16,471 nt of DNA from assembly GCA_965662885.1 (NCBI GenBank), contig CBFIJI010000041.1:1-16471 (forward strand), in the 5' to 3' direction. A program made the position numbers and the translations under genes. The DNA comes from CBFIJI01 sp965662885. GTDB lineage: Bacteria; Bacteroidota; Bacteroidia; Flavobacteriales; Flavobacteriaceae. The notes beneath the pieces were generated by a model that was given only the letters and a program-made list of their open reading frames with translations, did no database searches and had not been told where the DNA came from. Shown piece after piece: positions 5,853 to 13,413 of the stretch (its first letter is position 1; every line of letters begins with the position of its first letter).

Positions 5853-7658
5853 ATGAATTTGAAATTTATAAAGAAATTGATGCAGAAGATTGCCAACGAT
5901 AACACTATAAATTTTATAAAACATAGTTTTGTTGTTTTATCCCTTTTCTTTTTGAGCAGTTGTACTACTCAAAAAGAAAGAAAGCCAAACGTTATTGTTA
6001 TTATGACGGATGATCAAGGTTGGGGCGATTTAAGTTACCAAGGAAATCAGGATTTAAATACTCCGAATATTGATCGTATTGCCAAAGAAGGAGCCCGTTT
6101 TGAAAACTTTTATGTAAGCCCTGTTTGCTCGCCTACCCGAGCGGAATTCTTAACAGGCCGTTATCATTTTCGATCAGGGGTATATTCCACCTCTTCGGGA
6201 GGAGAACGCTTAAACTTAGGAGAAGAAACCATTGCAGAAGTTTTTAAACAAGCTGGCTATCAAACAGCACTCTATGGAAAATGGCACAGTGGAATGCAAC
6301 ATCCTTATCATCCCAATACAAGAGGTTTTGATGATTTTTATGGCTTTTGTTCTGGGCATTGGGGAAATTATTTTGATCCCATCTTAGAACATAATGGATC
6401 CATTGTTAAAGGTAATGGCTTTATTGTTGACGACTTAACCGAACACACCACCAATTTTATTCAGGACAATAAACAGCAACCCTTTTTTGTGTACCTCTCC
6501 CTAAACACTCCACATAGTCCAATGCAAGTTCCCGATGACTATTGGGACCGATTTAAAGAAAAACCTTTGGTCAGTAATTTAGGTGTGAAAAATCCGTTAC
6601 ATACCCGAGCAGCCTTGGCCATGTGTGAAAATATTGACGATAATGTCGGTCGTATTTTAAAGGTTTTAGAGGCTCACGATTTATCTGAAAATACCATCAT
6701 TGTTTACCTTTCTGATAATGGTCCCAATGGACGCCGATGGAATGCTGGAATGAAAGGAACAAAAGGAACAACCGATGAAGGGGGCACCCGTTCTCCACTA
6801 TTGATTCAGTGGAAGAATACTATAGTGCCTGGAAGTATCAAGCAGTTGATGGGGGCAGTGGATCTTTTGCCTACACTATCCGCCTTGGCAGGGATTGACC
6901 ATGATCATCCAAAGCCTTTGGATGGAATTAATTTTAAAACCACTCTTTTAGCTCAAAACACACCCCTCAAAGAACGAACCTTATACCATTATTGGCGCGG
7001 GGCAACCAGCCTGAGAAATCAAAAATTTCGATTGGATAAAGACAATAACTTATTTGATATAGAAAAGGATCGTAAGCAAACACAAATGGTCGATGACGAT
7101 TACCCCATAGAATACGCTTCATTAAAAGAACTAAAACAAACCTTTATTGACACAACTGCTTTTCCGACAAAAGCAACCGATAACCGACCCTTTCCTCTTG
7201 GTCATGCTGACGCACCATGGACACAACTTCCGGCTCGGGATGCCTTGCTTTCTGGAAACGTCCAACGCAGTAACCGCTATCCAAATAGTTCTTTTGTCAC
7301 GAATTGGACCGCCTTGGATGACCGCATCTCATGGGATGTTGAGGTATTAAATTCAGGACTGTATGAAGCGGTCCTTTACTATACCTGTGCAGCGGAGAAT
7401 TTAGGAAGCCGCTTTCGTTTGGAACTTGGTAAAAATAAGTTGGAAGCCACTTTAGAGGAAGCCCATGACCCTGAACTTTTCGGGGCACTTCAAGACCGAT
7501 CTCCACGAACTGAATCCTATGTTAAAGACTTTAAACCTTTGAATATTGGGAATATCCGCTTAGAAAAAGGACGGGACGAATTGGTTTTAAAAGCTACGGA
7601 GATTAATGGCAATCAACTGATGGATTTTAGAATGCTGCTTTTACGTAGGCTAGAATAA
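5853..7658 (+). CDS. S1 family sulfatase lipoprotein with extra C-terminal beta-rich domain
   Basis: This roughly 601-residue formylglycine sulfatase hydrolyses a sulfate ester on an extracellular compound, probably a glycan. Numbering from 5853, the lipobox is LFFLSSC with C37. The sulfatase core shows metal ligands in MTDDQGWGD (D53, D54), the CSPTR motif (C92 becomes formylglycine, R96), GKWH (K143, H145), NTPHSP (H221), SDNG (D288, N289) and KGTTDEGG (K304). All expected S1 catalytic positions are present. After about residue 446 comes a 150-residue tail absent from minimal sulfatases, with a beta-sandwich look (ISWDVEVLNSGLYEAVLYY, then a segment about glycine-rich strands), resembling carbohydrate-binding or DUF5077-like modules. 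The start is uncertain: ATG at 5853 or 5880 both work, and a TTG at 5841 is unlikely. It shares a short divergent promoter region with the esterase. The exact glycan is unknown. Confidence 0.9.
   Translation: MNLKFIKKLMQKIANDNTINFIKHSFVVLSLFFLSSCTTQKERKPNVIVIMTDDQGWGDLSYQGNQDLNTPNIDRIAKEGARFENFYVSPVCSPTRAEFLTGRYHFRSGVYSTSSGGERLNLGEETIAEVFKQAGYQTALYGKWHSGMQHPYHPNTRGFDDFYGFCSGHWGNYFDPILEHNGSIVKGNGFIVDDLTEHTTNFIQDNKQQPFFVYLSLNTPHSPMQVPDDYWDRFKEKPLVSNLGVKNPLHTRAALAMCENIDDNVGRILKVLEAHDLSENTIIVYLSDNGPNGRRWNAGMKGTKGTTDEGGTRSPLLIQWKNTIVPGSIKQLMGAVDLLPTLSALAGIDHDHPKPLDGINFKTTLLAQNTPLKERTLYHYWRGATSLRNQKFRLDKDNNLFDIEKDRKQTQMVDDDYPIEYASLKELKQTFIDTTAFPTKATDNRPFPLGHADAPWTQLPARDALLSGNVQRSNRYPNSSFVTNWTALDDRISWDVEVLNSGLYEAVLYYTCAAENLGSRFRLELGKNKLEATLEEAHDPELFGALQDRSPRTESYVKDFKPLNIGNIRLEKGRDELVLKATEINGNQLMDFRMLLLRRLE
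5945..5979 (+). other. 12-bp A/T-rich hairpin over the lipobox codons of the first sulfatase
   Basis: TTTCTTTTTGAG (5945-5956) pairs perfectly with CTCAAAAAGAAA (5968-5979) around an 11-base loop, with a possible extra U-G pair outside. It falls on codons from the signal peptide core through the Lys/Arg-rich segment after the acylated Cys. Composition of such regions (T-rich then A-rich) favours chance pairing. Confidence 0.45.
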
Positions 7659-7669
7659 ACACATTGATT

Positions 7670-9010
7670 TTAAAGTTCACCGATAGCATTATCCATCCAA
7701 TTGAGCCGATCTGAAATCCAACTTTTTAAATAATTAGTTTCATCCAAATAGGTCGTTCCCACAAAATTATTTGGCCAAACATACTGTCCTAAAATGGGCC
7801 ATTGATTAAAATTTCTATCAACGGCATCATTAGTGTCTAGTGCTGTTTCAATCTCTTGAATCCGCCCCGTGATGGAAGCGGTTGAAAAACTTCCTGATCG
7901 AAGAAATTGCCACCTGTTTTTTAAAGTGCTAACAAAAATAGGGTCTTCCATCAACCGGTTCCACCAAAAGGGTACCTGCCAAACATCGCCGGGACAGACC
8001 GAATTAAAGCGATAGGCCCAACCGGAAGTAGTTCCCCCCTCGCAATAATCTGCATTTCCAAAACCTAAGTTAAAATCCCAGATAGGACCCATTTTTAATT
8101 TTCCTCCTTTGTCTTTGTGCATATAGGTACTTAAACGAAATCCGTCAACGTTTTTAGTGATTTCATTCAGTAAAAAGAAATCAATAAAACTATCGAGGTC
8201 AGCATATTTTTGATAGCCATTTATTGGGTCTGCAAACGCCTCGGAAAGTAAGGCTGTTTCGAAATCATTAATATAGGTTTGGATATAGGATTTTTGTTCG
8301 ACAGTAATATCTTCCGGATCCGGATAGTCATAGAGAAAATAAGTTTCCGCCCCATCGGTTCCCCCTTGGGTATCATATTGAGAGGGAAAGGAAAAACTTT
8401 CCTCATACCAATCACCATCTCCTGTTGGCTTATCTATTTTAATAATATAACCTCCACTAATATCTCCATCGATATTTTTTTCTATATCAATTCTATTTTT
8501 ATCTCGTTTTAATTTTTCCATCAAAACATAGGTCCCCAGAAAGGCACCATTAATATTCAGTTCGTAAAATTTTGTCCGTGAAGTGTAGCGACCAATAGCA
8601 TTTGAAAGATTGTAAATCAATACATTTCGCATCAAACTTTTATCACTATAGGGGCCATATAAAATCCAATCTTCTTCTAAAGGCAAGCCTCCAAGAGCAA
8701 CATCCAAGTCCTCATTATTGTTGTCCCAAGTTTCAAGTCCATAGGATTTTTTGTCAAAAGATTGCGAACTGGATCCCCGATATTCTATGCCAATGGTATA
8801 GTTTTCAATGGCTACACCTTCCTCAACTAATTCAATGGATCCAGCTATTTTTGGTTCATCAACAATGGTTCCAGTAGTTGTGATATTGATTTGAGGTAGT
8901 CTTAGGTCAGCGGTATTGCCCCCTGTTTCGTCGTCAAAATCAATATTCTCTTGACAACCAAGAATTATTATTAAAACAAGTGTTGTGAGATAAAAATTAC
9001 TTCTTTTCAT
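7670..9010 (-). CDS. CotH kinase family lipoprotein
   Basis: This 446-residue lipoprotein belongs to the CotH protein-kinase-like family, named for the Bacillus spore coat protein CotH and widespread in secreted proteins of other bacteria. The start at 9010 gives a short signal peptide ending in ILGC (C19); an ATG six bases upstream is an alternative. The residues after the Cys are acidic (QENIDFDDE), fitting the lipoprotein export signal that sends Bacteroidota lipoproteins to the cell surface. Family motifs seen: RGSSSQSFDKKSYG (78-91), DKSLMRN (123-129), VLMEKLKRDKNRIDI (162-176), GGYIIKIDKPTG (186-197), DFFLLNEITKNVDG (277-290) and GPIWDFNLGFGN (308-319), the last holding the probable metal-binding Asp. 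The target of phosphorylation is unknown. It ends 11 bases from the convergent sulfatase stop and starts opposite the nuclease-like gene. Confidence 0.87.
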   Translation of the reverse strand: MKRSNFYLTTLVLIIILGCQENIDFDDETGGNTADLRLPQINITTTGTIVDEPKIAGSIELVEEGVAIENYTIGIEYRGSSSQSFDKKSYGLETWDNNNEDLDVALGGLPLEEDWILYGPYSDKSLMRNVLIYNLSNAIGRYTSRTKFYELNINGAFLGTYVLMEKLKRDKNRIDIEKNIDGDISGGYIIKIDKPTGDGDWYEESFSFPSQYDTQGGTDGAETYFLYDYPDPEDITVEQKSYIQTYINDFETALLSEAFADPINGYQKYADLDSFIDFFLLNEITKNVDGFRLSTYMHKDKGGKLKMGPIWDFNLGFGNADYCEGGTTSGWAYRFNSVCPGDVWQVPFWWNRLMEDPIFVSTLKNRWQFLRSGSFSTASITGRIQEIETALDTNDAVDRNFNQWPILGQYVWPNNFVGTTYLDETNYLKSWISDRLNWMDNAIGEL

Positions 9011-9123
9011 GTACATTTAACTTAATATAGTTGTATAAAGTTGGTTCTAAGTTTAGGAGCATGTCTGTTGAACAAATTACCTCAAAATCAACAAATAAAT
9101 ATAAAACTTTTAAAACATATAAA

Positions 9124-9972
9124 ATGTTAAAAAAACAGCTTCGTCACTTCCTCTTTGTTTTATGCTCGCTTTTATTCATTAGTTGTTCGTCCTCCTCACT
9201 TGAAGTGATGTCCTATAACATCCGATACAATAGCCCAAATGATGGATTTAATCATTGGGATAATCGAAAGAAAAGTGTTGCTGATTTGATTCAATCCAAA
9301 AGCCCTGATGTTATCGGATTACAAGAAGTGGTCCATCAACAACTTATCGACTTAAAGCACTATTTAAAAGACTACGCATCAATTGGTGTGGCCCGTGAGG
9401 ATGGAAAAACAAAAGGAGAGTACAGTCCGATATTTTATAAAAAAGAGGCCTTTAAACTGCTGAATAGTAGCACCTTTTGGTTGTCCAAAACACCTGACAC
9501 TATTTCCATAGGTTGGGATGCTGCATTGGAAAGAGTGTGTACTTATGGACGATTTGAACACAAAAAAAGCGGTCGACAATTTTGGGTCTTTAATACGCAT
9601 TTTGATCATATAGGTCAAGAGGCAAGAGCTGCATCAACCCGACTCATTCTATCAAAAATTAAAACCCTTAATACGGAACAACTGCCTGTTATTCTGACAG
9701 GTGATTTTAATTTAACTCCAGATACTGAATCGATTAAACGCTTACAATCAAAACTGTTGGATAATGCACAAACATTCGTGGCTCAATTTCCTGAGAAGCA
9801 AGGAACATTTAATGGTTTTGATACAATTAATTCTGCTGAACGACGTCTTGATTATATTTTCACTAAAGGATTAAACCTAAAAGAAGGCAAGCATTTGTTT
9901 CACAAAACAGCTGCTGGGGGCTGGGCATCGGACCATCACGCTGTGTGGTCACAACTCTCCTTTAAAAAGTAA
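9124..9972 (+). CDS. Endonuclease/exonuclease/phosphatase (EEP) family lipoprotein
   Basis: This 282-residue lipoprotein is a metal-dependent phosphodiesterase of the EEP superfamily. The start at 9124 yields a signal peptide ending LLFISC (C21); the frame extends upstream to a TTG at 9031, but that part lacks a signal sequence and is probably leader. Canonical motifs: MSYNIRY (N32), PDVIGLQEV (E68), FNTHFDH (H159), LTGDFN (D194, N196), RLDYIF (D243) and SDHHAV (D270, H271). All catalytic and metal-binding positions are present, so it should be active. Substrate cannot be told from sequence; relatives act on nucleic acids, phospholipids, inositol phosphates or protein-linked phosphates, and secreted Bacteroidota members are mostly uncharacterised. 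It is divergent to the CotH gene. A strong hairpin-flanked promoter follows before the next gene, so it probably ends its own transcript. Confidence 0.87.
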   Translation: MLKKQLRHFLFVLCSLLFISCSSSSLEVMSYNIRYNSPNDGFNHWDNRKKSVADLIQSKSPDVIGLQEVVHQQLIDLKHYLKDYASIGVAREDGKTKGEYSPIFYKKEAFKLLNSSTFWLSKTPDTISIGWDAALERVCTYGRFEHKKSGRQFWVFNTHFDHIGQEARAASTRLILSKIKTLNTEQLPVILTGDFNLTPDTESIKRLQSKLLDNAQTFVAQFPEKQGTFNGFDTINSAERRLDYIFTKGLNLKEGKHLFHKTAAGGWASDHHAVWSQLSFKK

Positions 9973-9975
9973 GTT

Positions 9976-10053
9976 TTTTTTAGACTATTTTTGATATATT
10001 TGAAACACCATGACAAGCATATTCTCCAACTAAACGAGGGCTTGTCTAAAAAA
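9976..10053. repeat. Nested inverted repeats sharing one 3' arm, upstream of the DUF2911 gene
   Basis: TTTTTTAGAC (9976-9985) is a perfect inverted match to GTCTAAAAAA (10044-10053). A second arm, GACAAGC (10012-10018), matches GCTTGTC (10040-10046). The two 3' partners overlap at GTC, so the segment 10040-10053 can pair with either upstream arm but not fully with both. The -7 box at 9995-10002 lies between the arms. A transcript starting there would contain only the inner 7-bp hairpin. Confidence 0.6.
9995..10002 (+). promoter_or_regulatory. Bacteroidota-type promoter -7 element (TATATTTG)
   Basis: TATATTTG matches the Bacteroidota TAnnTTTG -7 consensus at every fixed position. The expected -33 TTG is not clear; a T-run at 9974-9981 occupies that area. 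A start a few bases downstream would give a leader of about 65 bases before the DUF2911 ATG at 10074. Confidence 0.55.
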
Positions 10054-10073
10054 TTGTTAACCAAATAATAATC

Positions 10074-10607
10074 ATGAAAAAAATCATTTTTACCTTAATC
10101 TTAATTGTATCCTTGAGTTTTAGTGTGGAAGCACAAGAATTTAGAGGTCTTGACAAAAGTCCAATGGATATGATTGAATTTCCAATGAGCAACCGACAAC
10201 CGGACAAATCCCTACGTGTTCTTTATAGTCGTCCACAACTTAATGGTCGTGCTGTAGCCAGCTTGACTCCAGAAGGAAAAGTATGGCGAACTGGTGCCAA
10301 TGAAGCTACAGAAGTCACTTTTTACAAAGCGATGAAGTTTGGAGGGAAAACCATCCAGCCTGGTGCTTATACCCTATACACCATCCCAGGAGCCACAGAA
10401 TGGACCATCATTTTAAATAGTGTTACCCATGTTTGGGGTGCTTATGCCTACGATGAAGCAAAGGATGTAGCTCGTATGACTGTTCCTGTGCAATCGGACA
10501 CTACTGCTTTAGAGGCACTTTCCATGACTTTTGAAGCTGTTGCTGACGGTGCGCATCTTCACATAGGTTGGGGAAACATGCGTTTAGCAGTTCCTTTTAC
10601 AAAATAA
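10074..10607 (+). CDS. DUF2911 family secreted protein
   Basis: This 177-residue protein has a signal peptide (MKKIIFTLILIVSLSFSVEA) ending near residue 20 and one beta-rich domain. The segments GKVWRTGANEATEVTF, GKTIQPGAYTLYTIP, EWTIILNS...WGAYAYDEAKDVARMTV and HLHIGWGNMRLAVPF are the conserved blocks of DUF2911 as I recognise them. The family is common in Bacteroidota, predicted periplasmic or secreted, and has no established function. It stands alone between a promoter with a structured leader and a strong intrinsic terminator, so it is probably an independent single-gene unit rather than part of the glycan enzymes around it. Confidence 0.88.
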   Translation: MKKIIFTLILIVSLSFSVEAQEFRGLDKSPMDMIEFPMSNRQPDKSLRVLYSRPQLNGRAVASLTPEGKVWRTGANEATEVTFYKAMKFGGKTIQPGAYTLYTIPGATEWTIILNSVTHVWGAYAYDEAKDVARMTVPVQSDTTALEALSMTFEAVADGAHLHIGWGNMRLAVPFTK

Positions 10608-10628
10608 GAGGATTTTAGCAAGAAATTT

Positions 10629-10654
10629 AACCCGCCTTATGGCGGGTTTTTTTA
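10629..10654 (+). terminator. Rho-independent terminator after the DUF2911 gene
   Basis: AACCCGCC (10629-10636) and GGCGGGTT (10641-10648) form a GC-rich stem around the loop TTAT, followed by a T-run to 10653. It ends transcription of the DUF2911 gene 20 bases after its stop. On the minus strand the same stem follows the sialidase stop, but the T-tract there is weak, so it may be partly bidirectional. Confidence 0.9.
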
Positions 10655-11800
10655 TGGGGTTAAAAGCCAATCAAGATTAAATCGTGCAAAGTAAAGCCCT
10701 TCATTATCTCGTTCATACAAAAGGCCTATATGATTTTTATCAATAGCAACGAGATCCGAATAGGCTGCTGTATTTGGATAAATTTCTTTTTTAATGGACC
10801 AGTTTTCCCCGTAGTCATGACTTACAAAAACAGTCATTTTCTCTCTTTTATTGGTGCTATTAGGTCCTGAATATAAAAGTAAAGTATCTTTTTCCCCTTC
10901 AAAAAGTAAGACACTGGATTGACAAACTGGGCTTGGTAGTTCCGCATCAAAATAGGTGGCTGACCAGTGTTCGCCCCCATCCTCACTTTTTGCAATAAGT
11001 CGTCGTTTGGTAGTGCCGTTTTGTTCTCGGATATTAAGTAGCAGTGTACCATCGGGAAGTTCTACTCCAATAGCCTCGTTGGAAGAGGGGATATCGACAT
11101 CTGGACTAACCGACCAACTTTTCCCATGATCATCAGAATAAAATCCGTAGGCGCGATATTCGTTATAGCCCACTTGAGGCGGACCTTGCGAATGATTGGC
11201 AGGAACATATAAACGACCTCTAAATGGCTGTTGCTTGAGTTGAATTGCATGTCCAGGGGTGTTGGCGTGAGTTCTCCAATCACGTTCTGGTTGGGAGGAG
11301 TAAGAATTAAAATGAACAGCGGCAGAAATATCTGTTGGATCCTCCCAATGCAGCCCATTGTCGGTACTTGTGGTCAACCAAACCTCACGTTTCCCTTTTC
11401 CCAATCGCATGTCCTGTTCAGAGACATCTCCCAAATTATAAAATAAAAACAAACGTCCCTCTGGAAAATCTGGATCAAAAGTGTCCAATACTGGAGCTGG
11501 ATTACCTGCTTGAAGCGAGCCATTGTCCACCACCATTTGGGGGGCTGACCACTGTTGCCCACCATCAGAGCTTCGAACCATTAATAAATCGACATTTCCA
11601 AAATCAGAGCAATTATCTTTTCTGCCTTCTACAAATGCGATTAAGGTTCCATCAGCCGATTGAATCAGTGCTGGAATGCGAAAACAGGCATAGCCTAAAG
11701 TTCCATTTTTAAACAGTTGTACTTCAGAAAAATAAGTTGGAGTCGTCGGTTTACAACCTAAAAAAATAAAGAAAAGAACCCATGGAATGCAACATTTCAT
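10652..11800 (-). CDS. GH33 exo-alpha-sialidase, lipoprotein
   Basis: This 382-residue enzyme cleaves terminal sialic acids from glycoconjugates. The lipobox is FIFLGC with C16. It shows the FRIP motif (R41) and five complete Asp boxes of SxDxGxxW form, at residues 77-84, 145-152, 222-229, 272-279 and 327-334. The catalytic set can be placed: R41, D66 (25 residues later, the usual spacing), E242, R258 (16 later, as in clostridial NanI), R319 and the nucleophile Y347 in AAYSDL. All are present, so activity is likely. Its start is one base from the stop of the SGNH esterase gene upstream, so the two are co-transcribed. The stop overlaps the T-run of the neighbouring terminator. A related six-bladed propeller enzyme with another substrate is possible but the complete triad argues for sialidase or KDN-ase activity. 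Confidence 0.92.
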   Translation of the reverse strand: MKCCIPWVLFFIFLGCKPTTPTYFSEVQLFKNGTLGYACFRIPALIQSADGTLIAFVEGRKDNCSDFGNVDLLMVRSSDGGQQWSAPQMVVDNGSLQAGNPAPVLDTFDPDFPEGRLFLFYNLGDVSEQDMRLGKGKREVWLTTSTDNGLHWEDPTDISAAVHFNSYSSQPERDWRTHANTPGHAIQLKQQPFRGRLYVPANHSQGPPQVGYNEYRAYGFYSDDHGKSWSVSPDVDIPSSNEAIGVELPDGTLLLNIREQNGTTKRRLIAKSEDGGEHWSATYFDAELPSPVCQSSVLLFEGEKDTLLLYSGPNSTNKREKMTVFVSHDYGENWSIKKEIYPNTAAYSDLVAIDKNHIGLLYERDNEGLYFARFNLDWLLTP

Positions 11801-11801
11801 T

Positions 11802-12485
11802 CTATTGAAGTGCTTTTTCGATGGCGGCTAAGACCAGCGGCTCCATCACTTTATAACCAGCCTCGTTCGGGTGAACGCCGTCATAAGTGAGGGCCTCCAA
11901 TAAACCATTATTACCATCGTCCATAGCACTAAAATAATCGAGGTAGACATGCCCCTGATTTTTAGCATATACTTTGATCATTTGGTTGAGTGCTGGAATT
12001 TTATTGGCGGGGTCTAAGCCTGGCCGCCAAGGATAATCAAAAGCGGGGAGTACAGAACTCAGCACCACTTTAATACCGTTAGCTGCAGCAATCTCACTCA
12101 TCGATTTGATGTTGTCCATAATCATCTCCAAAGTTGAAGGACCTGTATTTCCAGCAATATCATTGGTACCTGCTAAAATGATGACCACCTTAGGTTGAAG
12201 CGCAACCACATCAGCACGAAATCGAACCAACATTTGAGGGGTTGTTTGCCCACTAATTCCTCGATTGATAAATGTAGGATTATTAAAAAAAGAGGCGCGC
12301 GCCATTTCCCAACCAATCGTGATGGAATTCCCCATAAAAACGACACGTTGCTCTGTTGCTGTAGGTGCTGTTAATGCCGCATTAGCAGCATCAAATTCCT
12401 TAAAATTGGCCCAATCCTGAGCCTTTATTTGAGTGGAAAAGGTGACTATAAAAGTACCAACTCCAAGAAGAAACAATTTTTTCAT
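11802..12485 (-). CDS. Secreted SGNH/GDSL-type esterase (candidate sialate O-acetylesterase)
   Basis: This 227-residue hydrolase has a signal peptide ending KAQ near residue 23. The four SGNH blocks are intact: FMGNSIT with nucleophile S54, NRGISGQTT with G79, LAGTNDI with N108, and YDGVHPNEAG with D202 and H205. It resembles the GDSL-type acetylhydrolases of glycan-degrading Bacteroidota. It is the first gene of a two-gene operon with the sialidase, only one base apart, which suggests removal of O-acetyl groups that would block sialidase; that role is inference. A lysophospholipase or another carbohydrate acetylesterase are alternatives. The gene is divergent to a second SGNH-like gene, with 58 bases between starts. 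Confidence 0.88.
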   Translation of the reverse strand: MKKLFLLGVGTFIVTFSTQIKAQDWANFKEFDAANAALTAPTATEQRVVFMGNSITIGWEMARASFFNNPTFINRGISGQTTPQMLVRFRADVVALQPKVVIILAGTNDIAGNTGPSTLEMIMDNIKSMSEIAAANGIKVVLSSVLPAFDYPWRPGLDPANKIPALNQMIKVYAKNQGHVYLDYFSAMDDGNNGLLEALTYDGVHPNEAGYKVMEPLVLAAIEKALQ

Positions 12486-12523
12486 TAATGTGAATTTTAA
12501 GTAAGATAAGTTTTTTTACATTT

Positions 12524-12535
12524 ATTTAATTAAAT
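12524..12535. repeat. 12-bp AT palindrome between divergent SGNH genes
   Basis: ATTTAATTAAAT is a perfect palindrome eight bases before the ATG at 12544, in the 58-base region shared by two divergent genes. It could be an operator for both, but an AT-only palindrome in an AT-rich gap is weak evidence. Confidence 0.3.
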
Positions 12536-12543
12536 GCGCCACA

Positions 12544-13311
12544 ATGAAAATAAAAAATACGTTTAAATACTTCGGTTTATTATTGTTTCTATCATTAGGA
12601 GCAACCTCCCTCTTTGCTCAACAAAAAGAACGTGTATTGTTTATAGGGAATAGTTTTACCTACTATTGGAACTTACCCAAAGTAGTGGAAGAGATGGCCA
12701 CTTCAAAAGGGCTTAATTGGGAAGTGTATCAGGCAACCCTTCCGGCGGCTACTTTAGAGCAACATTGGAAAGGAGAACGAAAATTAAGGACTAAAAAGTT
12801 GATTTCGAGAAAAAAGTTTGATAAAATAATTTTACAGGATCAAAGTGCCAACCCTTTAAAAAACACAGCCAACTCAAATCGGTATATTGCCAATTTTATC
12901 GACCACCCAAAAGCTCAAAACGCACAGTTTTATTTGTTTTCAACATGGCTTTACCCTAAAATAATAGAGCCTTACCCTGAAAGCCCATATCCCATTGAAA
13001 AGGTCATGTCTGACATTGCTCAAAAAAATAGGGCTAAAGTCCTTCAAGTAGGTCGAGCCTTTGCTCAATTTCAAAAACGTTATCCATCGTTTAAGCTGTT
13101 AAGTGATGACCAAAAGCATCCCTCACCCAATGGAACTTATTTAGCAGCATGTGTGATCTTTGGAAAACTCAGTGGACAAAGTCCCATGGGGCTGCCTCAT
13201 AGGATTAAAGTGGAGGATAAAAAAGAACATAAAACATTGTATTATATGATGGTAGAAAACAAAGTGGCTGAAGCGTGTCAGGAAATCGCAGCACACATAT
13301 TAGGGTTCTAA
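12544..13311 (+). CDS. SGNH/DUF4886-like secreted hydrolase
   Basis: This 255-residue protein has a signal peptide ending LFAQ near residue 26. It starts its mature part with VLFIGNSFTYYWNLP, giving a candidate nucleophile S37, and has LQDQSA (98-102) and a C-terminal LSDDQKHPSPNGTYLAA block with candidate catalytic D189 and H192. This block order is that of the DUF4886-type SGNH hydrolases rather than the classical GTND-containing esterases; the GxND block is replaced by LQDQS, as is usual in that group. The substrate is unknown. It faces the sialidase/esterase operon across a short divergent promoter and precedes two sulfatases, so a deacylase acting on the same glycan is a reasonable guess. 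Confidence 0.75.
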   Translation: MKIKNTFKYFGLLLFLSLGATSLFAQQKERVLFIGNSFTYYWNLPKVVEEMATSKGLNWEVYQATLPAATLEQHWKGERKLRTKKLISRKKFDKIILQDQSANPLKNTANSNRYIANFIDHPKAQNAQFYLFSTWLYPKIIEPYPESPYPIEKVMSDIAQKNRAKVLQVGRAFAQFQKRYPSFKLLSDDQKHPSPNGTYLAACVIFGKLSGQSPMGLPHRIKVEDKKEHKTLYYMMVENKVAEACQEIAAHILGF

Positions 13312-13413
13312 TTCTTGATCGTTTATAAGCTTTCACTCATTTCTTTTATCTTTATAAGATCAACCCATTAATATAAAATGTTCATTTGTACCCTTCACTA
13401 AAATAGTTCAATT

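Noticed and set aside
5805..5924. 40-codon N-terminal extension of the esterase frame
   Set aside because: It would overlap the divergent sulfatase gene and place a second hydrophobic region before a clean signal peptide starting at 5804.
9031..9123. TTG-initiated extension of the EEP lipoprotein
   Set aside because: The extension is basic and polar, hides the signal peptide 31 residues inside, and the ATG at 9124 gives a proper lipoprotein signal.
9974..10053. MITE-like element bounded by T6AGAC / GTCTA6 inverted ends
   Set aside because: No target-site duplication flanks the arms and no second copy is visible in the window; a leader structure explains it as well.
11335..11712. 125-codon open frame on the + strand inside the sialidase gene
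   Set aside because: It is antisense to a complete sialidase with all motifs, has no recognisable domain and no start context.
12486..12543. TACATTTA as a -7 box for the DUF4886-like gene
   Set aside because: It lacks the final G of the consensus and any -33 partner, and the region is too AT-rich to judge by eye.
13347..13388. Promoter-like boxes TATCTTTA and TTCATTTG before the second sulfatase
   Set aside because: Each misses one fixed position of TAnnTTTG and neither has a TTG element at proper distance.
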